From contig NZ_CP038266.1 of NCBI RefSeq assembly GCF_004564355.1, positions 2,852,001 through 2,916,000 of the forward strand: 64,000 nucleotides of DNA, read 5' to 3'. Positions 8,604-15,822 of this stretch are shown one piece after another (within the stretch, counting starts at the first letter, position 1; the number at the start of each line of letters is the position of its first letter). The DNA is from Microbacterium wangchenii. GTDB lineage: Bacteria > Actinomycetota > Actinomycetes > Actinomycetales > Microbacteriaceae. Position numbers and translations under genes: made by a program. Below the pieces are notes generated by a model. The model did no database searches and was not told the origin of the DNA. It was given only the letters and a program-made list of their open reading frames with translations.

Positions 8604-9623
8604 ATGAGCGACGTGACCATCTTCGCCCCCTCCCCCCTCCTCACCGTCACGGTCGAGCAGGTCGAGGGCAGCGACGAGATCCACATCCACGCCGGCGGGC
8701 AGGGCGTGTGGCAGGCGCGGATGCTGCGCAGTCTGGGCATCGACGTGACGGTGTGCTGCGCACTGACCGGCGAGATCGGCTCCGTGCTGCGCGATCGCAT
8801 CGCGCACGAGGGCGTGACCGTGTCCGCCGTCGAACGGGCCGGTCGCGGCGCGGCCTACGTCCACGACCGTCGTGGCGGCGAGCGCGAGGAGATCGCCGAG
8901 CAGGAGGGTGATCCCCTCAACCGGCACGACCTGGACGAGCTGTACAGCCTCACGCTGCGGGACGGCCTCGAGGCGGGGCTGGTGGTGCTCAGCGGCCCCG
9001 CCGGCGAGGGCACGCTTCCCGCCGATCTCTACCGGCGCCTGGCATCCGACCTTCGCCAGGCCGGAGCGCGTGTCGTGGTGGATCTGGCCGGGGAGCGTCT
9101 CGCCGCCGCGTTGGAGGGTGGCGTGGATGTGCTCAAGGTCAGCCACGAGGAGGTCATCGACGACGGGCTCGCGGAAGACGCATCCGTCGAGCGATTGCTT
9201 CCCGCCATGCACGAGCTGCGCTCGCGGGGCGCCGGTGCGGTCATCGTGACCCGCGCGAGCGACCCGCTGCTGTTCCTCGACGACGACGGCGCGCTCCAGG
9301 TGGCCTCACCGGATGTCGTGGCCGCAGACTCCCGCGGGGCGGGCGACTCGCTCACCGCCGGCGTCGTCGCGGGCCTGGCACGAGGGGAGAGTCTCCGCGA
9401 CGCCCTGACCCTGGGGGCAGCCGCCGGCGCGCTCAACGCCACGCATCACGGGCTGGGCACCGGTGAGGGCGGCGCGATCGAGCGGCTGCGGGAGGCGGTG
9501 ACCGTCGGAGAGATCCCCCGCGGTGCGCCCTCGGACACGCCCACCGCGGGCCGCGTCAGCCCCGACGGCCTGGCCGCCCTCGCCGAACCCCCGACCGACA
9601 CCGACGAGAAGGATCCCGCATGA
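8604..9623 (+). CDS. PfkB-family sugar kinase, 1-phosphofructokinase-like
   Basis: 339 residues of the ribokinase/PfkB fold. The N-terminal HAGGQGVWQARML corresponds to PfkB signature 1, and DSRGAGDSLTAG (residues ~242-253) is signature 2, with the catalytic base Asp248. It probably phosphorylates a sugar or sugar phosphate in the cytosol; FruK/LacC-like enzymes are the nearest by pattern, but the substrate is not identifiable. After residue ~300 there is a ~40-residue hydrophilic tail not usual in the family. The ATG of surE overlaps the stop (ATGA), so the two are an operon. The TAnnnT box 7 nt upstream suggests a leaderless or nearly leaderless mRNA. Confidence 0.85.
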   Translation: MSDVTIFAPSPLLTVTVEQVEGSDEIHIHAGGQGVWQARMLRSLGIDVTVCCALTGEIGSVLRDRIAHEGVTVSAVERAGRGAAYVHDRRGGEREEIAEQEGDPLNRHDLDELYSLTLRDGLEAGLVVLSGPAGEGTLPADLYRRLASDLRQAGARVVVDLAGERLAAALEGGVDVLKVSHEEVIDDGLAEDASVERLLPAMHELRSRGAGAVIVTRASDPLLFLDDDGALQVASPDVVAADSRGAGDSLTAGVVAGLARGESLRDALTLGAAAGALNATHHGLGTGEGGAIERLREAVTVGEIPRGAPSDTPTAGRVSPDGLAALAEPPTDTDEKDPA

Positions 9624-10363
9624 CCCGCGTACTGATCACGAACGACGACGGCATCCACGCGCCGGGGCTCTCGGTGCTCGCGCGCGCCGCGGCGGCAGCG
9701 GGCCACGACGTGTTCGTCGCCGCACCCGCGCAGCAGTCCAGCGGATCCAGTGCGTCGATCATGGCCGAGGAGGACGACGGACGCATCGCGATCGAACGGC
9801 GGGAACTGGACGGACTCGAGGGCGTCGCGACGTACGCGGTGCACGGCGGACCCGGGCTCATCGCCCTCATCGCGGCGCGCGGTGCGTTCGGCGACCCGGC
9901 CGAGGTCGTGCTCTCCGGCGTCAACCACGGCGCCAACGTGGGGCGCGCCATCCTCCACTCCGGGACGGTCGGCGCCGCCCTCACCGGGGGCCTGCACGGC
10001 GCACGCGCGCTGGCGGTGTCGCTGGATGTCGGCATCCACCCGGAGGAGTACCACTGGTCCACCGCCGCCGAGGCGGCCGTGGGCTTCGTCCCCGAGCTGC
10101 TCGCCCGCCCGCGGGGAACCGTGGCGAACCTCAACGCGCCGAACAGCCGCGAGGCCCGCGGACTGGTGGAAGCGCACCTCGCTCCCTTCGGCATCGTGCA
10201 GACGACCCTGTCCGAGAGCGACGAGCACCACATCCGCCTCGCCGTGGAGGATCTGCCCAACACCCCCGAGCCCGGCAGCGACGCGGCGCTCCTGGCCGAG
10301 GGGTGGATCACGGTGACCGGGATCGAGCCGGTCACCCGCGTGCCGCTGGGCCTGGAGGGCTGA
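9620..10363 (+). CDS. surE: 5'/3'-nucleotidase SurE
   Basis: 247 residues. Metal-dependent phosphatase that removes phosphate from nucleoside 5'- and 3'-monophosphates; associated with stress survival. The N-terminal ITNDDGIHAPG holds the metal-binding Asp9-Asp10 pair; further conserved pieces are the PAQQSSGSS loop and SGVNHGANVG. It overlaps the PfkB-type kinase gene by four bases (ATGA), indicating translational coupling. It ends 6 nt before the convergent MarR gene. Confidence 0.93.
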   Translation: MTRVLITNDDGIHAPGLSVLARAAAAAGHDVFVAAPAQQSSGSSASIMAEEDDGRIAIERRELDGLEGVATYAVHGGPGLIALIAARGAFGDPAEVVLSGVNHGANVGRAILHSGTVGAALTGGLHGARALAVSLDVGIHPEEYHWSTAAEAAVGFVPELLARPRGTVANLNAPNSREARGLVEAHLAPFGIVQTTLSESDEHHIRLAVEDLPNTPEPGSDAALLAEGWITVTGIEPVTRVPLGLEG

Positions 10364-10369
10364 GGCGGG

Positions 10370-10867
10370 TCAGGCCGGATCGACGAGGCTTCTCAGGATG
10401 CGAGCGAGCGCAGCCTGATCGGCCCGGTCGAGGCCTCGCAGCGCCTCCGCCTCGCGGCGCACGAGCTCGGTCATCGCCGCATCCACGCGCCGCGCGCCTT
10501 CGGGAGTCAGGCGGACGAGGATGCTGCGGCGGTCGAGCTCGTTGGGACGCCGCTCGATGAGCCCGCGTGCAGTGAGCTTCTCCAGGCGGTTCGTCATCGC
10601 CGCGGAGCCGATCATCGTCGCCTCGATCAGCTGCGCGGGATTCATCTCGTGCGGCTCCTCGGCACGCCGCAGCGCCGCCAGCACGTCGAACTCCCAGGCC
10701 GACAGTCCCGCGCCGGCGAACGCCGCCGCGCGCAGGCGATTGAGGCGGTGCGACGCGCGCCGCAGCCGGGACATGACGTCGAGGGGGGTGAGGTCGACCT
10801 CCGGCAGGCGCCGCGACCACGCGTCGATCAGAAGATCCACCTCGTCATCGCGGTCGGAGGAAGTCAT
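10370..10867 (-). CDS. MarR-family transcriptional regulator
   Basis: 165 residues. A winged helix-turn-helix is visible over residues ~35-125: LSAWEFDVLAALRR, then the recognition region NPAQLIEATMIGSAAMTNRLEKL and the wing PNELDRRSILVRLTPEG. The pattern matches MarR regulators that respond to small ligands and dimerise through terminal helices. I take ATG 10867 because TACGGT sits exactly 6 nt upstream, giving a leaderless mRNA; a GTG six codons upstream has no better support. The gene converges on surE, so the regulated neighbour is not clear. Confidence 0.87.
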   Translation of the reverse strand: MTSSDRDDEVDLLIDAWSRRLPEVDLTPLDVMSRLRRASHRLNRLRAAAFAGAGLSAWEFDVLAALRRAEEPHEMNPAQLIEATMIGSAAMTNRLEKLTARGLIERRPNELDRRSILVRLTPEGARRVDAAMTELVRREAEALRGLDRADQAALARILRSLVDPA

Positions 10868-10873
10868 GATCCG

Positions 10874-10879
10874 ACCGTA
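10874..10879 (-). promoter_or_regulatory. leaderless -10 box of the MarR gene
   Basis: TACGGT, 6-nt spacer (CGGATC), ATG at 10867. This arrangement decides the choice of start codon. Confidence 0.55.
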
Positions 10880-10924
10880 ACGCACGCTCTCTCACCCCGA
10901 GGGTGCGTCGGGGTCTTCGTGACG

Positions 10925-11161
10925 TCAGGATGCGGGATGGCGCAGCGCGTCGACGGCGTCCGAGAAGCTGAGGGCCTGCCGCACCTCCACGGCACGGTCG
11001 TAGCGAGGGCCGGACAGCGCCACGTACACGTGGCCGACGACCTCGACGTAACCGGCCACGACGTCGTCCCACGCGATCTCGTAGAGGTCGAGGTCGACCC
11101 GCGTCCACGGCTGCGGGGCCGCCAGCGCCGTAGATTCGACGTGACGCGCCTCCATGACCAT
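10925..11161 (-). CDS. hypothetical protein, 78 aa
   Basis: Small soluble protein without membrane segments or recognised motif. It is rich in Val/Asp and looks like a compact beta-alpha fold (RVDLDLYEIAWDDVVAGYVEVVGHVYVAL...). AGGAG with 7-nt spacing before the ATG supports expression. It lies divergent from the flavodoxin gene. No function is proposed. Confidence 0.65.
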   Translation of the reverse strand: MVMEARHVESTALAAPQPWTRVDLDLYEIAWDDVVAGYVEVVGHVYVALSGPRYDRAVEVRQALSFSDAVDALRHPAS

Positions 11162-11219
11162 GACCGTGCTCCTCTCGCTCTGTCTAGAGTGCGCCCGGAA
11201 AAGAAAACCCGCGCGGGGC

Positions 11220-11248
11220 TTGACGAGTCGGGCCCCGCAGGCTAACTA
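11220..11248 (+). promoter_or_regulatory. probable promoter of the flavodoxin-like gene
   Basis: TTGACG (11220-11225), 17-nt spacer, TAACTA (11243-11248). The first nucleotide would fall near 11255, leaving a ~90-nt leader that contains a GC-rich inverted repeat, CGGCGG...CCGCCG, at about 11252-11275. Confidence 0.55.
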
Positions 11249-11343
11249 TCTCGGCGGCGAGAGATCCCGCCGCCGTGTCAATCCCCCGGTCGCCAGGCAG
11301 CCGACCCCGTAGCGTCGCAGCATCCAGCCAGGAAGGGGATCCC

Positions 11344-11943
11344 ATGGTCCGCGCTCTCGCGCTCAACTGCACCCTCAAGCCCGCTCCCGCTCCCTCCAGC
11401 ACGGAGAAGCTCCTCCGGGAGGTGGTCGCCGCCCTCGGCGACGCCGGCGTGGAGAGCGAGCTCGCCCGGGTCGTCGACTACGACGTCCGGCCGGGCGTGG
11501 AGAAGGACATGGGTGCGGGCGACCAGTGGCCGGCGCTGCGGGAGAAGGTGCTCGCCGCCGACATCCTCGTGCTGGGAACCCCCACGTGGATGGGGCACCA
11601 CTCCTCGATCGCTGCCCGCGTCCTGGAGCGCCTGGACGCCGAGCTCAGCGAGACCGACGACCAGGGCCGCCCGATCCTCTTCGGCAAGGTCGCCGTCGTC
11701 GCCGTCGTGGGCAATGAGGACGGCGCGCACAAAATCACCGCAGACCTCTTCCAGGCCCTCAACGACGTCGGGTACACCATCCCTGCCCAGGGCGTGACGT
11801 ACTGGAACGGCGAGGCGATGGGATCGACCGACTATCGCGAGCTGGAGACGACCCCCGAGAGCACTGCCGGCACGACGGCGACGGTCGCGGCGAACGCCGC
11901 GCATCTGGCGACCCTCCTGGCCGGGGCGAACTACCCCGCCTGA
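11344..11943 (+). CDS. flavodoxin / NAD(P)H-dependent oxidoreductase family protein
   Basis: 199 residues with a flavodoxin-like alpha/beta fold. The N-terminal MVRALALNCTLKPAPAPSSTEKLL gives the phosphate-binding loop for FMN after the first strand; ADILVLGTPTWMGHHSS is the second flavin loop. Such proteins are FMN-dependent quinone or nitro reductases or iron-reductase-like enzymes; the physiological acceptor is unknown. AAGGGGAT stands 5-7 nt upstream of the ATG at 11344, which is why I reject the longer frame. A TTGACG-N17-TAACTA promoter lies ~100 bp upstream. The 3' end overlaps the convergent PadR gene by 13 bases. Confidence 0.85.
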   Translation: MVRALALNCTLKPAPAPSSTEKLLREVVAALGDAGVESELARVVDYDVRPGVEKDMGAGDQWPALREKVLAADILVLGTPTWMGHHSSIAARVLERLDAELSETDDQGRPILFGKVAVVAVVGNEDGAHKITADLFQALNDVGYTIPAQGVTYWNGEAMGSTDYRELETTPESTAGTTATVAANAAHLATLLAGANYPA

Positions 11944-12497
11944 GTCGCGCCGCGCACGGGGCGGCCGCGCCGCGGCCGGTCGGAGGACAGCCCGAACGTG
12001 CGCCCCGACCCGGGCGCGGACACGAGGGGCGTGACGGCGTCCAGCCACGCGATCTCCGCCACGACGCGCGACCGCTCCGCTTCCCGCAGGATGGCGGCGG
12101 CGACCTCGAGCCCGTCGACGTCCGCGTCGATCGCCGACAGCCGCGCCTGCGCCGCGCGGCGTTCGGCCGCCACGACCGCCGCAGCATCCACGCCTGGCAG
12201 GGTCGCGGCGAGGGCGACCTTCAGCGCCTGCTCGTCGCGCCCGCTGGGGGTCTCGGCCTCGGTGAACCAGCGGTCGGTCTCTGCGCGTCCGGCCTCGGTG
12301 ATCCCCCAGTAGGTGTGCCCCGCTTCGTCGGTGCCGCGGCGCTCGACGAGCCCGTCGCGCTCGAGCCGGTCCAGCGTCGTGTAGATCTGACCGACGTTGA
12401 GCACCGCGCCGGTGCGGCGGGCGTACTCCGCGCGCAGCTGATACCCGTAACACGCGTCCTGATCGAGGATCGCCAGCAGTCCGCGGCGCACCGACAT
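11931..12497 (-). CDS. PadR-family transcriptional regulator
   Basis: 188 residues. The N-terminal winged helix (residues ~1-95) has the classic PadR layout: LLAILDQDACYGYQLRAEY, VGQIYTTLDRLERDGLVERRG and GITEAGRAE. The C-terminal half is an Ala/Arg-rich helical region as in PadR-s2 dimerisation domains, followed by an Arg/Gly tail. GGAGGGGGTCGC before the ATG is a good ribosome-binding site. A direct repeat CGAGTAT (12515 and 12530) in the upstream region may be its own operator. It is divergent from the SufR-like regulator and convergent with the flavodoxin gene, either of which could be a target. Confidence 0.9.
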   Translation of the reverse strand: MSVRRGLLAILDQDACYGYQLRAEYARRTGAVLNVGQIYTTLDRLERDGLVERRGTDEAGHTYWGITEAGRAETDRWFTEAETPSGRDEQALKVALAATLPGVDAAAVVAAERRAAQARLSAIDADVDGLEVAAAILREAERSRVVAEIAWLDAVTPLVSAPGSGRTFGLSSDRPRRGRPVRGATQAG

Positions 12498-12514
12498 GCG
12501 ACCCCCTCCAATAT

Positions 12515-12536
12515 CGAGTATGTGCCTACCGAGTAT
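12515..12536. promoter_or_regulatory. direct repeat CGAGTAT between two divergent regulators
   Basis: CGAGTAT occurs at 12515-12521 and 12530-12536, 15 bp apart, in the 69-bp gap between the PadR and SufR-like genes. On the minus strand the copies read ATACTCG and one forms TATACT, a -10-like hexamer. An operator role is inference. Confidence 0.35.
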
Positions 12537-12554
12537 ACGAAGGCGGCGACAGCG

Positions 12555-12560
12555 GATAAT
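12555..12560 (+). promoter_or_regulatory. leaderless -10 box of the SufR-like gene
   Basis: GATAAT, 6-nt spacer (GGCGGG), ATG at 12567. Confidence 0.5.
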
Positions 12561-12566
12561 GGCGGG

Positions 12567-13163
12567 ATGGGCAACGCCGGTTACAGCGCGATCTCCAGCG
12601 ACTCGCGCGTGCGCATCCTCCACCTCCTGCTGGAGCGGCCCGAGCGCACCGTGAGCGAGCTGTGCGAGGCGACGGGGCTGCATGCCAACACCGTCCGCGA
12701 ACACCTGCAGCGCCTCATGGACGGCGGGTACGTCGTGGCCGCCACGGAGCACCGCACGACCCGCGGCCGGCCCCGCGTGCTCTACACCGCGACAGGCGAG
12801 GATGCGGCCTCCAGCCCGGTGGCCCAGCGCAAGGCCCGGGAGGCCGCCATCCGAGGGGATCTCTTCCGCCGGTTGTGGCCGGCCACCTCCACGTTGGCCG
12901 AGGAGGCGGTGCACCAGCTGGACGCGCTGGTGGACGACCTGGAGGGCGCGGGATTCACCCCCGTCGTGGACGAGCAGGCGCTCACGATCGACCTCTCCCC
13001 CTGCCCTCAGGCCGCCGCCGGCGGGCGCGACGTACGGTGCACGGTGCACCTGGGACTCATGGACGGCGTGCTCACATCGGCGTGCGGACCGCTCCGCGCC
13101 CAGCGCATCCGGCCGTCCGAGCGGCCCGCCGACTGCGTCGTGCAGCTGGCCGTCATGGAGTGA
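12567..13163 (+). CDS. ArsR/DeoR-type winged-helix regulator, SufR-like (COG2345 pattern)
   Basis: 198 residues. The N-terminal winged helix (residues ~8-80) includes RVRILHLLLERPERTVSELCEATGLHANTVREHLQRLMDGGYV and the wing TTRGRPRVLYTATG. The C-terminal domain carries Cys146, Cys158 and Cys173 in DLSPCPQ, VRCTVHLGL and SACGP, plus Cys190. This spacing is like that of SufR/COG2345 regulators, in which Cys residues hold an iron-sulfur cluster that senses redox or Fe-S status. Cluster binding is inferred. The gene probably has a leaderless transcript. It is convergent with moaA and 1.2 kb from cydABDC, both of which depend on redox or Fe-S chemistry, but no regulatory link is shown. Confidence 0.8.
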   Translation: MGNAGYSAISSDSRVRILHLLLERPERTVSELCEATGLHANTVREHLQRLMDGGYVVAATEHRTTRGRPRVLYTATGEDAASSPVAQRKAREAAIRGDLFRRLWPATSTLAEEAVHQLDALVDDLEGAGFTPVVDEQALTIDLSPCPQAAAGGRDVRCTVHLGLMDGVLTSACGPLRAQRIRPSERPADCVVQLAVME

Positions 13164-13169
13164 CCCGGA

Positions 13170-14228
13170 TCAGCCACCGATCGCGTTCATTCCGCGCGGG
13201 GGCTGCAGGAATGCGGGGTCGTTGATCGCGTGACCGGGCAGCTTGCCGTGCACGCATGCCCGGAGGCGCTCGGCGATGCCTTCCGCCCGTGACGCAGTGG
13301 AGTCCGCGCGCAGGACCGGCAGCAGGTCGTACTCCGCGATCGAGAAGAGGCAGTTGCGCAGCTGGCCGTCGGCGGTCAGGCGCAGCCGGTCGCACGCGCC
13401 GCAGAAGGGCGCCGTGACCGACGCGATCACCCCGACGCGGTGCGGCCCGCCGTCCAGCAGCCACGTCTCGGCCGGCGCGCCGCCACGGCCGGGCACGGCC
13501 GTCAGCTCCCACCGTTCGGCGAGCGCCGCGAGGATCTCCTCTCGCGTGACCATCGTGGTGCGATCCCACGTGTGACCGGCATCCAGCGGCATCTGCTCGA
13601 TGAAGCGCATCTGGGCGCCCACGTCCACGGCGTACTGGACGAGGTCGACGAGCTCGTCGTCGTTGACCCCGCGCATCGCGACGGCGTTGAGCTTGAGGGG
13701 CCGGAGAGGGGATGCGGCGGCCGCCGCGATGCCGGCGAGGACGTCGTCCAGCCGGTCGCGGCGTGTGAGAGCGGCGAAGCGATCCCGGCGCACCGTGTCG
13801 ATGCTGATGTTCAGCCGCGCGAGGCCTGCGTCGACGAGGTCGGGCAGCAGCTCGGGGAGGCGGATGCCGTTCGTGGTCATCGCGACCTCGACCGGTCCGT
13901 CGGCGCCGCGGATCGTCGCGATCCGGCGCACCACATCGACGATGTCGGTGCGCAGGAGGGGCTCGCCTCCGGTGAGGCGGAAGGTGGTCACGCCGAGGGA
14001 GGCGGCGACCGTGGCGATCTCGACGATCTCGTCCACGGTGAGGATGCTCGTCTTGGCGAGCCACTCGTTGCCCTGCTCGGGCATGCAGTACGTGCACCGC
14101 AGCGAGCAGCGGTCGGTGAGGGAGATGCGCAGGTCGCGATGGATGCGGCCGTGCGTGTCGGCGAGCGCCCCGGTCTGGCCCTCGGGCGCGGCTCCGCGCA
14201 TGCGCAGGATGACGGGTGTCGCACTCAC
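13170..14228 (-). CDS. moaA: GTP 3',8-cyclase MoaA
   Basis: 352 residues. Radical-SAM enzyme converting GTP to 3',8-cyclo-GTP in the first step of molybdenum cofactor synthesis, with MoaC. The SAM cluster motif CSLRCTYC gives Cys41, Cys45 and Cys48; the second cluster is held by FCGACDRLR...LRNC near residues ~270-292. The C-terminus ends in GG, required for activity in MoaA. The GTG start at 14228 overlaps the stop of an eight-codon leaderless upstream ORF (GTGA), which decides the start. Other moa genes are 12 kb away (moaC, moaD, moaE, mogA). No moeA or mobA is in the window. Confidence 0.94.
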   Translation of the reverse strand: MSATPVILRMRGAAPEGQTGALADTHGRIHRDLRISLTDRCSLRCTYCMPEQGNEWLAKTSILTVDEIVEIATVAASLGVTTFRLTGGEPLLRTDIVDVVRRIATIRGADGPVEVAMTTNGIRLPELLPDLVDAGLARLNISIDTVRRDRFAALTRRDRLDDVLAGIAAAAASPLRPLKLNAVAMRGVNDDELVDLVQYAVDVGAQMRFIEQMPLDAGHTWDRTTMVTREEILAALAERWELTAVPGRGGAPAETWLLDGGPHRVGVIASVTAPFCGACDRLRLTADGQLRNCLFSIAEYDLLPVLRADSTASRAEGIAERLRACVHGKLPGHAINDPAFLQPPRGMNAIGG

Positions 14229-14251
14229 CCCGCGGCCGCCGTTTCACGCAT
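14225..14251 (-). CDS. eight-codon leaderless upstream ORF overlapping moaA
   Basis: The frame ATG-CGT-GAA-ACG-GCG-GCC-GCG-GGG-TGA encodes MRETAAAG. Its ATG at 14251 lies 6 nt after TAGCCT (14258-14263), the same geometry as the other leaderless genes here. Its TGA overlaps the GTG start of moaA by four bases. moaA itself has no convincing ribosome-binding site, so coupling through this mini-ORF is the simplest reading. Its existence as a translated peptide is inference. Confidence 0.45.
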   Translation of the reverse strand: MRETAAAG

Positions 14252-14257
14252 GTTCCG

Positions 14258-14263
14258 AGGCTA
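14258..14263 (-). promoter_or_regulatory. -10 box for the moaA leaderless upstream ORF
   Basis: TAGCCT, spacer CGGAAC, then ATG at 14251. Confidence 0.5.
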
Positions 14264-14346
14264 CGGGTTATTCCCGGCCCGTGGCACTGGTGAGCGATTG
14301 TTCGATGGCGAGAGACTGGCCGCCAGGTGCGGACGAACGCATGTTA

Positions 14347-14367
14347 GCGTGTGGTCCGACCACACGC
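14347..14367. promoter_or_regulatory. palindromic GntR/FadR-like operator in front of cydA
   Basis: Nine-base arms GCGTGTGGT and ACCACACGC separated by CCG, ending 24 bp before the cydA start. The core TGGTCCGACCA matches the TGGTnnnACCA type of site bound by GntR/FadR-family repressors. It overlaps TTAGCGT, a possible -10 (14344-14350), so binding would block transcription. The cognate regulator is unknown. Confidence 0.5.
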
Positions 14368-14391
14368 GCGGCCGGAAAATCGGAGGATCCC

Positions 14392-15813
14392 GTGGAGCTG
14401 CTCGACCCGCTACTTCTCGCCCGATGGCAGTTCGGGCTCACGACGCTCTACCACTACCTCTTCGTGCCGCTGACCCTCGGCCTGGCGCTGGTCACGGCGA
14501 TCTTCCAGACCGTGTGGTACCGCACCGGCGACGTGAAGTGGCTGCACCTGACGCGCTTCTTCGGCAAGATCTTCCTGATCAACTTCGCCATGGGTGTGGT
14601 CACCGGCATCGTGCAGGAGTTCCAGTTCGGGATGAACTGGTCGTCCTACTCGCGCTTCGTCGGAGACGTCTTCGGCGCCCCCCTCGCGTTCGAGGGCCTG
14701 CTGGCCTTCTTCCTCGAGGCGACCTTCATCGGTCTGTGGATCTTCGGGTGGGACAAGCTCCCCCGGCTCGCGCACCTGGCGAGCATCTGGATGGCCGCGA
14801 TCGGGGCCACTCTGTCGGCCTACTTCATCCTCGCCGCCAACGCCTTCATGCAGAACCCGGTCGGCTACGAGATGGCCGCCGACGGATCGCGGGCCGAGCT
14901 CGTGGACTTCTGGGCGCTGCTGACCAATCCGGTCGCCCTCGCCGCCTTCCCGCATACCATCACCTCGGCGTGGATGTTCGCCGCCGCCGTCCTCATCGCC
15001 GTGTCGGCGTGGCACCTGATGCGCCACCAGAACGTCGAGACCATGCGCACGTCGCTGCGCTTCGGCATGTGGTTCATGGTGATCTCCTTCGTGGGCGTGG
15101 CCATCTCCGGCGACCAGCTGAGCATCGTCATGACGGCGACGCAGCCGATGAAGATGGCCGCCGCCGAGGCGATGTACGACAGCGCGTGCGGGGCGGATGC
15201 ATCCTTCTCGTTGTTCTCCATTGGGACGCCCGACGGCTCCGAGGAGATCTGGTCGCTGCGCGTGCCGTACCTGCTGTCACTGCTGTCCACGCACTCGCTG
15301 GACGGATGCGTCGAGGGCATCAACGACCTGCAGGCGCTGTACAACGAGCAGTTCGGCCCCGGCGACTACACGCCCATCATCTGGATCACCTACTGGTCGT
15401 TCCGCTGGATGATGGGACTGGGCGGAATCGCGGCGCTGCTGTCGGTGGCCGGTCTGTGGGTCACGCGCAAGAAGTCGACGTTCCAGATGAAGCCGTGGAT
15501 GTGGCGCGTGTTCGTGTGGTCGGCGCCGCTGCCGCTGCTGGGGAGCCTCGTCGGCTGGGTCTTCACCGAGATGGGGCGTCAGCCGTGGATCGTGTTCAGT
15601 CTCATGCTGACCGAGGACGGCGTCTCCCCGAGCGTGCCGGGATGGAACGTGCTCGTCTCGCTCATCGCGTTCACCGCGATCTACGCCACCCTCGCCGTGG
15701 TGGAGCTGGGCCTCATCATCAAGTACGCGCAGAAGGGACCTGACCCGCTCCCCGATCCGGATGCGCCGGCGGAGCCCGACTCCGTCGAGAACACCCCGAC
15801 GACCGTCTACTAG
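14392..15813 (+). CDS. cydA: cytochrome bd quinol oxidase subunit I
   Basis: 473 residues, polytopic. Oxidises quinol and reduces oxygen to water at high affinity using hemes b558, b595 and d. The heme b595 ligand region LYHYLFVPLTLG gives His21; FPHTITSAW holds the second conserved His; and the quinol-oxidase signature GRQPW lies in the C-terminal third. It is shorter than E. coli CydA (522), consistent with a short quinol-binding loop. GGAGG stands 5 nt before the GTG at 14392, deciding the start against a much longer frame. First gene of cydABDC; preceded by a palindrome over the likely promoter. The C-terminal tail is Pro/Asp-rich. Confidence 0.95.
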   Translation: MELLDPLLLARWQFGLTTLYHYLFVPLTLGLALVTAIFQTVWYRTGDVKWLHLTRFFGKIFLINFAMGVVTGIVQEFQFGMNWSSYSRFVGDVFGAPLAFEGLLAFFLEATFIGLWIFGWDKLPRLAHLASIWMAAIGATLSAYFILAANAFMQNPVGYEMAADGSRAELVDFWALLTNPVALAAFPHTITSAWMFAAAVLIAVSAWHLMRHQNVETMRTSLRFGMWFMVISFVGVAISGDQLSIVMTATQPMKMAAAEAMYDSACGADASFSLFSIGTPDGSEEIWSLRVPYLLSLLSTHSLDGCVEGINDLQALYNEQFGPGDYTPIIWITYWSFRWMMGLGGIAALLSVAGLWVTRKKSTFQMKPWMWRVFVWSAPLPLLGSLVGWVFTEMGRQPWIVFSLMLTEDGVSPSVPGWNVLVSLIAFTAIYATLAVVELGLIIKYAQKGPDPLPDPDAPAEPDSVENTPTTVY

Positions 15814-15822
15814 GAGCTCATC

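Noticed and set aside
10868..10885. GTG start for the MarR gene six codons upstream
   Set aside because: It would place the TACGGT box inside the coding sequence; the ATG 6 nt after that box agrees with many other genes here.
14347..14367. Rex site upstream of cydA
   Set aside because: Rex sites read TTGTGAA-N4-TTCACAA; the centre here is TGGTCCGACCA, which is of GntR type.
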